A DNA stretch of 36,957 nt from Chloroflexota bacterium (GCA_013112725.1 JABFFZ010000056.1:1-36957), one strand, 5' to 3'; shown: positions 16,746 through 24,964, counted from the stretch's first letter. The notes: a model not told the origin generated them from the sequence alone. Numbers and translations are program-made.

Positions 16746-18170
16746 TTGCACGGCCGTGTCCTTTGCCTGCTTCACACAATCGGGTATGCCTACACCCCGG
16801 TACGGGCTGCCGGTGACAAAGATGCCGGGCGGCAGGCTGGCTTCTATGGCTGCCACTCGCTCCAGATGGCCCACATCGTATTGGGGATTGGAGTTTTGCC
16901 AGCGGTAGATGCGGTGGAAGAGGGGCACGGCCGTGATCCCCATCATCTGCTGTAATTCTGCCTGGGCGATAGGCAGTAGCGCGTCGTCAGCCACATCCAT
17001 CATTTCTGGCGTGCGTGAGCCGCCAAAAAAGACGCGCAGCAAGGCAAACCCCTCCGGGGCGCGATGTTCAAATTTGGTGGAGCTCCAGGTAACGGCATTG
17101 ATACGCCGCCGTTCGCTGCGCGGGATGACAATGCCAAAGCCATTCAGCGGATGGTCAATTTCATCCCGTTTGTAAGCCAGCGAAACAGTGCCGGTGCTGA
17201 CGTAACGAATCTGGCGCAAAGTTTCCGCCGCTTGCGGTGCAATATCGGCTAACAAGCTGGCAGAGATAAACGACGGTACGGCCAAAATGATGGTGTTGGT
17301 TAGTAGAGTTGAGCCGTCGGATAGGTGTAGTTGGTAAATGGGAGATTGGAGATCGCCGGTTAATCTCCAATCTCTAATCTCTAATCTCTCTGCCTTTATC
17401 CCCAACCGGCAATCACCCGTTAATTGTTCCCGCAGCGCCTGCGTCAGTTCCTCCATGCCCGGTTTGAAGGAGGTGAACATGCCGGGCGCGTCGCCATTGG
17501 GCGAGGCCTGGGCGCGGGATTTTTTGGCCGCCAGCATCGCTTTGATCAGGCTGCCATGCTCTTTTTCCATGGCGCGGAAGCGGGGGAAGGTCGCCATTAT
17601 GCTTTGCAGTTCGGCGTCGGCGTTGTAGATGCCGGAGAGCAGCGGCTCGGCGATTTTGTCCAGCGCTTCCTGCCCCAGGCGGCGCTGGATGAATTGGGCC
17701 AGCGTTTCATCATCGTCGTCCGTTTTGGGGGGGATGAACCAGTCAAGTCCCATGCGCAGCTTGCCCCAAGGGGAAATGAGGCGGGATTGCAGGAATGGTT
17801 TGATTTTGGTGGGGGCGATGAGCATGACGCCATCGGGCAGCGGCGTGGGACGGCTGTTGTGCAGGATAAAGGTCTGGCGACGGCCGTCGTTCGTGGGCAA
17901 AAACTGGTCGGCAATGCCCAATTCACGGGCCAGTTGCGCCGCCCACGGTTTTTGGCTGAGGAAGGAGTCGGGGCCGGCTTCGATGATGAACGGCCGTGCC
18001 CCATACCCCGCCACCGTCTCCGTCAAAATTTTCCCGCCCCAGCGGTCGGATTGCTCCAACAAAGTATACGTTATATCAACTCTCCGGCGGGCCGCTTCCT
18101 GCTGCACATACCAGGCCGCACTCAGCCCGGTAATGCCGCCGCCAACAATCGTAACGTGGTTGGGGTTCAT
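16719..18170 (-). CDS. hemY: Protoporphyrinogen/coproporphyrinogen oxidase (HemY/CgoX type)
   Basis: A 483-residue FAD-dependent oxidase. The dinucleotide motif is TIVGGGITGLSAAWYVQQEA at residues 7-26, and PPOX-type segments ILTETVAGYGARPFIIEAGP, DSFLSQKPWAAQLARELG, GIYNADAELQSIMATFPRF and NSNPQYDVGHLERVAAIE are seen. ATG 18170 is chosen because upstream in-frame codons read a repeat. In this cluster it may oxidise coproporphyrinogen III to coproporphyrin III (CgoX), since no HemF/HemN is present; substrate is inferred. A heptad hairpin lies in frame at about residues 260-277, encoding LEIRDWRLTGDLQSPIYQL, and the C-terminus SNWVIA is also repeat-derived. Confidence 0.9.
   Translation of the reverse strand: MNPNHVTIVGGGITGLSAAWYVQQEAARRRVDITYTLLEQSDRWGGKILTETVAGYGARPFIIEAGPDSFLSQKPWAAQLARELGIADQFLPTNDGRRQTFILHNSRPTPLPDGVMLIAPTKIKPFLQSRLISPWGKLRMGLDWFIPPKTDDDDETLAQFIQRRLGQEALDKIAEPLLSGIYNADAELQSIMATFPRFRAMEKEHGSLIKAMLAAKKSRAQASPNGDAPGMFTSFKPGMEELTQALREQLTGDCRLGIKAERLEIRDWRLTGDLQSPIYQLHLSDGSTLLTNTIILAVPSFISASLLADIAPQAAETLRQIRYVSTGTVSLAYKRDEIDHPLNGFGIVIPRSERRRINAVTWSSTKFEHRAPEGFALLRVFFGGSRTPEMMDVADDALLPIAQAELQQMMGITAVPLFHRIYRWQNSNPQYDVGHLERVAAIEASLPPGIFVTGSPYRGVGIPDCVKQAKDTAVQAVSNWVIA
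17340..17391. repeat. AGATTGG hairpin inserted in frame in hemY
   Basis: GGAGATTGGAGAT (17341-17353) pairs with ATCTCCAATCTCT (17363-17375), with further units TAATCTC to 17390. It encodes LEIRDWRLTGDLQSPI, nearly the same peptide as the hemD insertion, in place of a variable beta-hairpin before the conserved DGS/ILAVPSF segment. Confidence 0.8.
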
Positions 18171-18182
18171 AGGATAGACGCG

Positions 18183-18230
18183 GTAATTGGGTAATTGGGT
18201 AATTGCCCAGTTACCCAATTACTCAATTAC
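18183..18230. repeat. TAATTGGG hairpin upstream of hemY
   Basis: GTAATTGGGTAATTGGGTAA (18183-18202) and TTACCCAATTACTCAATTAC (18211-18230) are almost perfect arms with 8-base periodicity. It lies in the 5' untranslated region of hemY, about 12 bases before the ATG. Confidence 0.75.
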
Positions 18231-18243
18231 TGGACACTGGCGT

Positions 18244-18271
18244 TTTTTATATCACCAGAGAGAGTGGTCAA
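18244..18271 (-). promoter_or_regulatory. Possible promoter of hemY
   Basis: On the minus strand TTGACC (18266-18271) is followed after 16 bases by TAAAAA (18244-18249), or after 14 by TATAAA. It is the best match in the 173-base gap upstream of hemY. The AT-rich remainder to 18343 holds no gene. Confidence 0.3.
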
Positions 18272-18343
18272 ATTTCACAGGTTATTTTCTTGTTCGTTAC
18301 TCGTGAGACAAATTTGACAACTCTAGAATTCGCCAGATTCCAG

Positions 18344-19498
18344 TCAATTACTAAACTCCACCAGCCGGGGCACATAGGTGCAAAATGGCTCTTCACCCAG
18401 GTAATCGCCGTCGGTACCAAAGGCGCGGGCGCGGCAGCCGGAGCAGATTTTTTTGAATTCACAAAGGCCACATTTGCCGCCCAATAAATCAGGTTCGCGT
18501 AGTTCGGCAAAGAGGGGGGAGTCTTGCCAGATTTCGGCAAATGGTTGGCGGCGGATGTGCCCGGCCTCTACCGGCAGGTAACCGCAGGGGAAGACCTCGC
18601 CGCGATGACTGATGAAGGTGATGCCCGTGCCTGCCAGGCAACCTTTGGTCATGGCGTTCATAGGGTGACGGCCGTGCCCATTCCCGCCAGGATGCCCACC
18701 CGTGTGTGTGTTACCGCCATGCTGCTGCCGGTGCAGCGAGGACGGCCGTTCCCGGAAAATGCCTTCTCGCCGCTCTTCTGCCTGCCGCTGCCGCACAATG
18801 CGGAAGTAGTGCGGGGCGCAGGTTGCTTTTAGCTCAATGCCTCCTTCCATTTCCGCATCGTACATCCAGTTCAGCACCGCTTCATACTCGGTCGGCGAAA
18901 TCTGTTTATCCTCGGCAATTTCTACGCCGCAGCCCACCGGCACCAGCAGAAACAGATGCAGTGCCACCGCCCCAATCCGTTTGGCTAAGGCCAGCGTTTC
19001 CGGCATCTGGTGAACATTATGTTTAGCAACTGTGGTGTTGATCTGGTAAGGGATGTCCACTTCGCGCAGATGGAAAATGCCGGTCAATGCCTTTTTGAAC
19101 GCGCCCGGCCCGCGGAAAATGTCGTGTGTGGGTGCGTCGGCGCCGTCAAAGCTGATGCTAACACGCCGAATGCCGCTCTCTTTAATGCGCCGGGCGATGT
19201 CTGCCGTAACCAGTGTGCCGTTGGTGGCCAGGGCTACAATCAGCCCGGCGTCAGCGGCATGGCGGGCAATATCAAAAATGTCCGGCCGGAACAGCGGTTC
19301 GCCGCCGGACAGCACAAAAATCGGCTGTCCAAAGGCGGCGATCTGGTCAATCATGGCCAACGCTTCGGCAGTGGTTAGGTCTTGCGGCAGCAGTTGGTTG
19401 GCGACGGTGATGCGGCGGCAGTGGATACATGCCAGGTTGCAACCGGCGGTTGTTTCCCAAAAGATGAGGCGGGGTGGGGGATAGGTGAGATCAGACAT
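18344..19498 (-). CDS. AhbD/NirJ-like radical SAM-SPASM protein
   Basis: A 384-residue radical SAM enzyme. The cluster-binding CNLACIHC (C20, C24, C27) follows a WETTAG start, and VLSGGEPL is the GGE motif. The C-terminal SPASM-type cysteines lie in TKGCLAGTGITFISHRGEVF, then PCGYLP, KCGLCEFKKICSGCRAR and EEPFC. The opening and the SPASM block resemble AhbD, which decarboxylates Fe-coproporphyrin III to heme b, and NirJ of heme d1. Placement upstream of hemY in a heme cluster supports AhbD. A His/Gly-rich stretch HRQQHGGNTHTGGHPGGNGH lies at about residues 275-300. ATG 19498 is chosen over a TTG four codons upstream. Confidence 0.8.
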   Translation of the reverse strand: MSDLTYPPPRLIFWETTAGCNLACIHCRRITVANQLLPQDLTTAEALAMIDQIAAFGQPIFVLSGGEPLFRPDIFDIARHAADAGLIVALATNGTLVTADIARRIKESGIRRVSISFDGADAPTHDIFRGPGAFKKALTGIFHLREVDIPYQINTTVAKHNVHQMPETLALAKRIGAVALHLFLLVPVGCGVEIAEDKQISPTEYEAVLNWMYDAEMEGGIELKATCAPHYFRIVRQRQAEERREGIFRERPSSLHRQQHGGNTHTGGHPGGNGHGRHPMNAMTKGCLAGTGITFISHRGEVFPCGYLPVEAGHIRRQPFAEIWQDSPLFAELREPDLLGGKCGLCEFKKICSGCRARAFGTDGDYLGEEPFCTYVPRLVEFSN

Positions 19499-19508
19499 CG
19501 TGTTTCCC

Positions 19509-19539
19509 AAAGTTCAACTTTGCTAAAAAGGTGAACTTT
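19509..19539. repeat. Inverted repeat in the 5' region of the radical SAM gene
   Basis: AAAGTTCA (19509-19516) and TGAACTTT (19532-19539) form an inverted pair 11 bases upstream of the ATG. It could be an operator or a hairpin in the leader. The AT-rich DNA to about 19600 may hold the promoter, but no clear -35/-10 pair was found. Confidence 0.4.
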
Positions 19540-19701
19540 TTGTTGGCTATAAATCTATGGAAAATTGTGTAAAAATGCAAAAATCTATGCTGCGTTTACT
19601 GTAGTGGCGGATGGCTGAGGGCGTAGGTGAAGGATGTCACCAATTGGCGGTGACATATAACAGGGGTTGGCGAAGGGATACGGCCGTGTCTGCCGCCTTT
19701 C

Positions 19702-19710
19702 TGTTATAAT
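19702..19710 (+). promoter_or_regulatory. Extended -10 promoter of the DUF4058 gene
   Basis: TGTTATAAT (TATAAT 19705-19710) matches the extended -10 form and lies 39 bases before the ATG. The leader has a small hairpin CCGG-TTTGAG-CCGG and then AAGGAG. The identical TGTTATAAT precedes the Rieske operon. Confidence 0.55.
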
Positions 19711-19749
19711 CTGCTCCATGTATCCGGTTTGAGCCGGAAGGAGTGTGTG

Positions 19750-20307
19750 ATGGCTTCTCCATTCCCTGGTATGGACCCCTATCTGGAAGGCGAGATGTGG
19801 CAGGAGTTTCACGATACCCTGTCCAATGAAATTCGGGATGTGGCTGAGCGGCGGTTGGTGACGGTGATTGAGATTTTGTCGCCGGTGAATAAACAGGGGG
19901 ATGGGGCGCGGGAGTATGTGGATCGCCGCCATGAGTTGCTGCGCACACGCACCCACTTGCTGGAAATTGACCTGCTGCGGCGCGGCGGGCGCATTCCGTT
20001 GGCGGGGCATTACCCGACCGCGCCGTATTATGTCTACTTGAGTCGCTTTACTAACCGGCCGAAAACGGCCGTCTGGGCCATCCAACTGCGCGACAAACTG
20101 CCGGTAGTCCCGGTGCCCCTTCTGCCGCCGGATGAGAATGTGCCGCTGGATCTGCAAACGGCCGTGACTGCCTGTTTTAATCTGGTCGGTTATGAGCGGC
20201 TGCTCAGCTACCAGGAACCACCCCCGCCGCCCGCCTTTTCGGAAGAAGATGCAGCCTGGATTGCCGCCCAATTAGCCACGTTTGCACGGCAAGAACAGGC
20301 CAATTGA
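19750..20307 (+). CDS. DUF4058 family protein, internally shortened
   Basis: A 185-residue protein that starts with the family signature SPFPGMDPYLEGEMWQEFHD and continues with VTVIEILSPVNK, THLLEIDLLRRGGRIPL and LRDKLPVVPVPLLPPDENVP, ending in a Pro-rich segment and helix typical of DUF4058. In full-length members a beta-rich block of roughly 90-100 residues separates the N-terminal helix from the VT-IEILSP strand. Here DVAERR joins them directly, so the middle is missing in frame. AAGGAG lies 6 bases before the ATG. The function of the family is unknown; the copy may be a stable deletion allele. It is read with the next gene (TGATG overlap). Confidence 0.8.
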   Translation: MASPFPGMDPYLEGEMWQEFHDTLSNEIRDVAERRLVTVIEILSPVNKQGDGAREYVDRRHELLRTRTHLLEIDLLRRGGRIPLAGHYPTAPYYVYLSRFTNRPKTAVWAIQLRDKLPVVPVPLLPPDENVPLDLQTAVTACFNLVGYERLLSYQEPPPPPAFSEEDAAWIAAQLATFARQEQAN

Positions 20308-20876
20308 TGAACGAAGAACATTTGCGACAAGGCTTCAAATGTCTCAACCGGTTTATGTTGTTCCTATGGCGGTTAGGATTGGGTAGTTGGCTCAATGGCT
20401 GCCCTTCTGTTGGCGGACGCATCATGGTTATCACCCATACCGGACGCAAATCGGGTTTGCGCCGCCAGACGCCGGTGAACTATGCCCTGGTGGATGGGGA
20501 GATTTACTGCGCAGCCGGGTTTGGCCGGTTATCGGACTGGTATCGCAACATTCAGGCCAATCCGCGGGTGGAAGTGTGGCTGCCGGATGGCTGGTGGGCG
20601 GGCACGGCCGTAGACATATCCGATGATGCGCGCCGCCTGTTTCTTTTACGCCAGGTGATCATTGCCAGTGGTTTTGCCGGGCGGCTGGCTGGTCTTGACC
20701 CCTACCATGTGCCTGATGCGGAATTTGCAGCAGCGACCAACACCTACCGCCTGCTCCAAATTCGGCGTGAAGCTGCCTGTACCGGCCCCGGCGGGCCGGG
20801 GGAATTGGCCTGGGTATGGCCGTTACTGGTTATGATTGGGCTGCCACTGCTCATCTGGCGGCGGCGCAAACGATAA
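20307..20876 (+). CDS. Nitroreductase/deazaflavin-dependent oxidoreductase-type protein
   Basis: A 189-residue protein with a split beta-barrel of the Ddn type: ITHTGRKSGLRRQTPVNYAL, then AAGFGRLSDWYRNIQANPRV and EVWLPDGWWAGTAVDI. These are the flavin/F420-contacting segments of the nitroreductase/quinone-reductase family. The last 25 residues, starting LAWVWPLLVMIGLPLLIW and ending RRRKR, form a membrane helix with a positive C-tail, so it is probably membrane-tethered. ATG 20307 overlaps the upstream TGA by one base. Cofactor use is inferred from family; no F420 genes are in the window. Confidence 0.8.
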   Translation: MNEEHLRQGFKCLNRFMLFLWRLGLGSWLNGCPSVGGRIMVITHTGRKSGLRRQTPVNYALVDGEIYCAAGFGRLSDWYRNIQANPRVEVWLPDGWWAGTAVDISDDARRLFLLRQVIIASGFAGRLAGLDPYHVPDAEFAAATNTYRLLQIRREAACTGPGGPGELAWVWPLLVMIGLPLLIWRRRKR

Positions 20877-20887
20877 GGCAATCTTCT

Positions 20888-21280
20888 ATGAACCAACAAA
20901 CAAGCCTGGCCCATTGGCATCACATTGTGTTTGCGCGTGACCTGGAAGCATTGAGCGCCATTTTGGCCGAGGATGTGGTGTTCCGGTCACCCTTTGTGTG
21001 GCAGCCGTATCACGGCCGTCTGCCCACTTTCCTCATTCTCAGCACCGTCATTGACGTATTTCAGGACTTTGCCTACCACCGGGAATTGGTAGATGGGGAC
21101 AATTGGGCGTTGGAATTCAGTGCGCGTGTGGGTGACCTGTCGCTGAAGGGCATTGACCTGATTCGCTGGAATGAAGCGGGACAGATTGTGGAGTTTGAGG
21201 TATTTGTACGGCCGTATAACACCCTGCAAGCCCTCGGCCAACAAATGCAGCAACGTCTGGCGGCCAAAGGCTTCACCTGA
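20888..21280 (+). CDS. NTF2-like (SnoaL-type) protein
   Basis: A 130-residue alpha+beta barrel of the NTF2-like superfamily: an N-terminal helix HWHHIVFARDLEALSAILAE is followed by DVVFRSPFVWQPYHGRLPT and the C-terminal strand RWNEAGQIVEFEVFVRP. Members bind or convert small hydrophobic ligands; no substrate is indicated. The ATG at 20888 follows the upstream gene by 11 bases. Its 3' end overlaps the convergent membrane-protein gene by 8 bases. Confidence 0.75.
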   Translation: MNQQTSLAHWHHIVFARDLEALSAILAEDVVFRSPFVWQPYHGRLPTFLILSTVIDVFQDFAYHRELVDGDNWALEFSARVGDLSLKGIDLIRWNEAGQIVEFEVFVRPYNTLQALGQQMQQRLAAKGFT

Positions 21281-21800
21281 TCTCTTCAGTTCCGCTCATT
21301 TCATCACCTGGCGACTGTTTTGCTTTATTCCCTTCTTGCCACACAAAAGTAGTCAATGCTGCACCCAGAGTGAGCAGGAGCAGAAGCGGGCTGATAAGAA
21401 ACCAACCGAGGAAGGGAAGAAGAGAGGCCAATGTAAGGAGCACGGCCGTGCGCACCGTCAAACTCATGCCCGGCGTGTCGGCGGCATGGGGGTAGATGCG
21501 GTCGCGCAGCAATGTTACCAGCCCGGCCAAACCAATGGCAGCCAGCGCCAGCAGCGTCAGCACGATAAACATTGCCAGCAGGCCGCCACCTTCGCCGCCC
21601 TGGAGCAAAATAGCGGCAATCACCAAAAAGAAGAGCGCGTTGGCCAGGCCAATGAGGAAAGCGCGGCCCGGAGCAGACTGGATGGCGTGACGGGCACGCG
21701 CCACCCGGCGTGGCAGCAGAAAGGGGAGCAACGATAAGAGGGCAACAACGCAGATCGCGCTGATCGCCAGGATGAAGATGAGTCTGGCTAATTCACCCAT
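21273..21800 (-). CDS. Four-helix membrane protein of unknown function
   Basis: A 175-residue polytopic protein with helices at about 6-28, 46-65, 75-97 and 115-150, and a charged C-tail. The segment LPRRVARARHAIQSAPGRAF between helices 1 and 2 is basic and probably cytoplasmic. The family is not recognised with confidence; it resembles small membrane proteins found next to ECF sigma/anti-sigma genes. It is encoded downstream of those genes on the same strand with a 48-base gap, so it may be in their operon. Confidence 0.65.
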   Translation of the reverse strand: MGELARLIFILAISAICVVALLSLLPFLLPRRVARARHAIQSAPGRAFLIGLANALFFLVIAAILLQGGEGGGLLAMFIVLTLLALAAIGLAGLVTLLRDRIYPHAADTPGMSLTVRTAVLLTLASLLPFLGWFLISPLLLLLTLGAALTTFVWQEGNKAKQSPGDEMSGTEEIR

Positions 21801-21848
21801 AAGAACCTCCAGGAAAAATCAGGAATTGCCTCAACGGAAAATTTGCCG

Positions 21849-22409
21849 TCATTTTTCATAGAAATGACGACCTGATGGGCGGCCAGGCTCGGTGAAGAGC
21901 AGGCGCGCACCAAGCAGCCAGATGATCAGAGCCAGGCTGATGAGGATTGCCCATTGATAAAGTGCCAGATTGAACTGGATGGATGGCAGGGATAGGTTGG
22001 TCACGGCCGTGACCCATCCGCTTATCCATTCACCCACATCAGGAAGCGCCACAGGGGGCAATGGCGTCGGGAGCAGGGCACGGCCGTATGTCCACCAACT
22101 TTGCAACGCGCCCCAGAAGAGTACAACCAACAGGGCAGCAGCAACAACCTGGGTCAGCGGCAGTAAACGCAGCCAATGGGGTGAGGGGGCAGGTCTGGTG
22201 AGGGAGGCCAGTACACCAGGGGTCAGGTCAGCAGGCAGCGGCACATCGGGCATGTCGGTAAAGGCAGCGAAGAGCGCCTCCAGTTCAGCCAACCGGGTTT
22301 GTGCTTCTGGTGAGCGGGTAATGGCTGCGGCTACTTCTTGCCGCTCTGTTTCGTTCAGTTCACCATCCAGATATTCGTTTAGGAGATCATCAGTTAGTCC
22401 GTTAACCAC
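21849..22409 (-). CDS. Anti-sigma factor (ASD-like, no zinc ligands)
   Basis: A 186-residue membrane protein. Residues 5-50, LTDDLLNEYLDGELNETERQ followed by EVAAAITRSPEAQTRLAELE, form the N-terminal anti-sigma helical domain, but the His-x3-Cys-x2-Cys zinc motif of the ZAS class is absent. One hydrophobic segment lies near 85-105 and a second near 150-170. It follows the ECF sigma gene by 18 bases, so it is probably its partner. Confidence 0.8.
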   Translation of the reverse strand: MVNGLTDDLLNEYLDGELNETERQEVAAAITRSPEAQTRLAELEALFAAFTDMPDVPLPADLTPGVLASLTRPAPSPHWLRLLPLTQVVAAALLVVLFWGALQSWWTYGRALLPTPLPPVALPDVGEWISGWVTAVTNLSLPSIQFNLALYQWAILISLALIIWLLGARLLFTEPGRPSGRHFYEK

Positions 22410-22427
22410 TTGTGGTACTCTCTCTTC

Positions 22428-23024
22428 TCATTTCTCACCAGTTTCATGATGTTGCATGTACTCCGCCAGAAGTTTGCGCGCCCGGAACAGGTCGCTTTTG
22501 ACACTGCTGACGGGACGAGCCATAACGATGGCTATTTCATCATAGCTCATCTCCTGAAAATGGCGATATTCAATCACGGCACGGTAGGTGGGTGATAACT
22601 GTAAAATGGCATTCCGCAGGCGGGATGCCTGTTCCCGATGCAGGAGGGTTTGTTCTGGGGTGGGCACAGTGGCGGCCCAATCGTTCCAAACGGTGGATTG
22701 TTCACTTACATCAGCCGTCACTTGGGGCCGTACTCGTTCAGATTCCAGCCAGTTCAGGCAAAGATTGGCGGTGATGCGTTTGATCCAGGGGGCAAACGGC
22801 CGTGACAAATCAAACCGGTCAAGGGCCTGGTAAGCCCGCAGAAACGCCTCTTGGGCTGCGTCTTCGGCATCTTGGCGGCGGCCAAAAAGGCGATAGGCGA
22901 CATTGAACACGGCCGTTTGATGCCGCCGCACTAATTCGGCAAATGCCATTTCATCCCCTTGTTGTGCCCGCCGCAGCAAGGCCGGTTCATCATTTTGCGT
23001 AGCTGGATCATCACCCTGCGCCAT
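22428..23024 (-). CDS. ECF sigma-70 family RNA polymerase sigma factor
   Basis: A 198-residue ECF sigma factor. Region 2 is the segment FAELVRRHQTAVFNVAYRLF and GRRQDAEDAAQEAFLRAYQA, with RFDLSRPFAPWIKRITANLC at 2.4. Region 4, LSPTYRAVIEYRHFQEMSYD then EIAIVMARPVSSVKSDLFRA, is a complete HTH. AGGAAC is a weak ribosome binding site before ATG 23024. It heads a short operon with the anti-sigma and probably the membrane-protein gene and is divergent from the glycosyltransferase gene. Confidence 0.93.
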   Translation of the reverse strand: MAQGDDPATQNDEPALLRRAQQGDEMAFAELVRRHQTAVFNVAYRLFGRRQDAEDAAQEAFLRAYQALDRFDLSRPFAPWIKRITANLCLNWLESERVRPQVTADVSEQSTVWNDWAATVPTPEQTLLHREQASRLRNAILQLSPTYRAVIEYRHFQEMSYDEIAIVMARPVSSVKSDLFRARKLLAEYMQHHETGEK

Positions 23025-23146
23025 GTCATGTTCCTGTATCCATTGCCCTCTATTACAGGACAGAAAGCGAAAAGTTGCAAGTGGGGCAATGGCAAAACAT
23101 CCGAACCGGCTTGCCGCTGTTTCGTCTTGTCACTAAACTTTTGCTC

Positions 23147-24298
23147 ATGCATCTTGCCGTCAACGCTTATTTCTGGAACCGCCCGAACAGTGGCAGCGGC
23201 CAATACACACGCTCTCTGGTGACAACGCTGCGCCAGATGGTATCTGATTTGCAGATCACGCTTATTTATCCCCAAGTGGCTGGTGATGCGGGCTTACAAG
23301 ATGTGCCCTCAGGAGTCAAAGTTTTTCCTGCGCCCACCCGTCCAGGTTATTTGGGTAAGGTATGGTTTGAACAGTGGGGGTTTCCGGGGGCGTGTACGGC
23401 CGTACACGCCGACATCGCCCACATCCCTTACTGGGGTGGCCCGCTCCGTTCGCCCATTCCCCAGGTAGTGACGGTACATGACCTGACGACCATGCTGGTG
23501 CCCGAATACCGGCGCAAAGCCGGCGCCCGTCTGTACAATGCCCTGGTTGCGGCCAGCGCCCGTGGCGCCGACCATATCATTACTGATTCGCATGCCAGTA
23601 AAGAAGAAATTGTGATGCATTTGCACATACCGGTAGAGAAAGTCAGCCCCATTCATCTGGCGGTGACGGCCGTATACCGGCCCCAGCCCAATTCATTGTT
23701 GGATATGGCAGTGCTGCGCAAATATGACCTGCCCGACTTTTACGTGCTGTATTTGGGTGGGTATGAACTGCACAAGAATGTGACCACGTTGCTGCTGGCC
23801 TGGACGTATGTGGGACAGGCGTTAGGAGACGAATACCCGCTGATTTTAGCCGGAAAAAAGCCGGAATCTATTTCCGATAGCTACCCAGATTATGACGGCT
23901 ATATTCAAAAGTTGGGCATTAGCGATTATGTGCGCTGGATTGGGTATGTGGACGAAGGTGACAAGCCGTCGTTATACCGGAATGCCGAGACGTTTGTTTT
24001 TCCCAGCCGGCGCGAGGGGTTTGGCCTGCCGGTGCTGGAGGCGCTGGCCTGTGGTACGCCGGTGGTGACCACCAGCGCCACCTCGCTGCCAGAGGTGGTG
24101 GGTGAGGCCGGTTTTGCCGTTGACCCGGATGATGCGCGGGGCATGGCGGGGGCCATCATTGCCACGATTGTGCAGGATGATCTGGCGAAGGAGTTGCGGG
24201 CCACGGCCGTGACCCAGGCAGCTAAATTTTCGTGGGCGGATACGGCCGTACAAACCCTGCACGTGTATGACAAAGTATTCAACCGTTCAAGGAGATAA
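23147..24298 (+). CDS. Glycosyltransferase family 4 (GT-B)
   Basis: A 383-residue GT-B glycosyltransferase. The N-terminal half holds AVNAYFWNRPNSGSGQYTRS and VTVHDLTTMLVPEYRRKAG. The C-terminal half has YVLYLGGYELHKNVTTLLLA, WIGYVDEGDKPSLYRNAETF and the nucleotide-sugar motif PSRREGFGLPVLEALACGTP with the EX7E-type glutamates, then SLPEVVGEAGFAVDPDD. It is typical of mannosyl/glycan transferases. Sugar donor and acceptor cannot be told. The ATG at 23147 suits the conserved start. AAGGAG for dcd lies in its last codons, so the two are co-transcribed. Confidence 0.92.
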   Translation: MHLAVNAYFWNRPNSGSGQYTRSLVTTLRQMVSDLQITLIYPQVAGDAGLQDVPSGVKVFPAPTRPGYLGKVWFEQWGFPGACTAVHADIAHIPYWGGPLRSPIPQVVTVHDLTTMLVPEYRRKAGARLYNALVAASARGADHIITDSHASKEEIVMHLHIPVEKVSPIHLAVTAVYRPQPNSLLDMAVLRKYDLPDFYVLYLGGYELHKNVTTLLLAWTYVGQALGDEYPLILAGKKPESISDSYPDYDGYIQKLGISDYVRWIGYVDEGDKPSLYRNAETFVFPSRREGFGLPVLEALACGTPVVTTSATSLPEVVGEAGFAVDPDDARGMAGAIIATIVQDDLAKELRATAVTQAAKFSWADTAVQTLHVYDKVFNRSRR

Positions 24299-24305
24299 AA
24301 ATTAT

Positions 24306-24860
24306 ATGGCAATTAAAGCAGATAAATGGATTCGCAAAATGGCGCTGGAGCAGCAAATGATTACGCCATTTGTGGATGGGCAGGTACGAGAAGGAGTTAT
24401 TTCTTACGGCTTATCCTCCTATGGGTATGACATTCGAGTCAGTAATGAATTCAAGATATTCACCAATGTCCATTCGGCCATTGTAGATCCCAAACATTTC
24501 AATCCCAAGTCATTCATTGACTACGAGGGGGACATTTGTGTTATTCCTCCCAATTCCTTTGTGCTGGCGCAAACAGTGGAGTATTTCCGCATTCCGCGCA
24601 ATGTTTTAACCGTATGCCTGGGCAAGTCCACCTATGCCCGCTGCGGTCTGATCGTCAACGTGACCCCATTTGAACCAGAGTGGGAAGGGTTTGTGACTCT
24701 GGAAATATCAAATACCACGCCATTACCGGCCCGCGTGTATGCCAATGAGGGCATCGCTCAGGTATTGTTTTTTGAGTCAGACGAAACGTGCGAAATTTCC
24801 TACGCTGACCGCAAAGGCAAGTATCAGAAGCAGCAAAGCATTGTGCTGCCCCGCATTTAG
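24306..24860 (+). CDS. dcd: dCTP deaminase
   Basis: A 184-residue trimeric dUTPase-fold enzyme that deaminates dCTP to dUTP for thymidylate synthesis. Seen are SYGLSSYGYDIRVSNEFKIF, the nucleotide-binding LGKSTYARCGLIVNVTPFEP with the conserved Ser/Arg pair, and EWEGFVTLEISNTTPLPARV carrying the catalytic glutamate. AAGGAG lies 11 bases before the ATG, which begins 7 bases after the glycosyltransferase stop. Length is typical. No ACGGCCGT site is present. Confidence 0.97.
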   Translation: MAIKADKWIRKMALEQQMITPFVDGQVREGVISYGLSSYGYDIRVSNEFKIFTNVHSAIVDPKHFNPKSFIDYEGDICVIPPNSFVLAQTVEYFRIPRNVLTVCLGKSTYARCGLIVNVTPFEPEWEGFVTLEISNTTPLPARVYANEGIAQVLFFESDETCEISYADRKGKYQKQQSIVLPRI

Positions 24861-24866
24861 CCAGGT

Positions 24867-24921
24867 TCGTAGTGGGCGATTTATCGCCGTTACGCAGATG
24901 GCGATAAATCGCCTGCTACGA
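24867..24921. repeat. Long inverted repeat downstream of dcd
   Basis: Arms at 24867-24888 and 24900-24921, with cores GGGCGATTTATCGCC and GGCGATAAATCGCC, pair with about two mismatches over an 11-base loop. No T-run follows. It may stabilise or end the dcd message. Confidence 0.65.
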
Positions 24922-24936
24922 GCGAAGAGTGGAATT

Positions 24937-24964
24937 TTGCCGCTTTGGGCACAATGGTTATAAT
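24937..24964 (+). promoter_or_regulatory. Promoter of the tRNA-Val gene
   Basis: TTGCCG (24937-24942), 16 bases, TATAAT (24959-24964). The mature tRNA begins 18 bases downstream, giving a short 5' leader. Confidence 0.6.

Noticed and set aside
18171..18218. Longer hemY frame starting at 18218
   Set aside because: GNWAITQLPNYRVYP comes from the TAATTGGG repeat; the FAD motif needs only the ATG at 18170.
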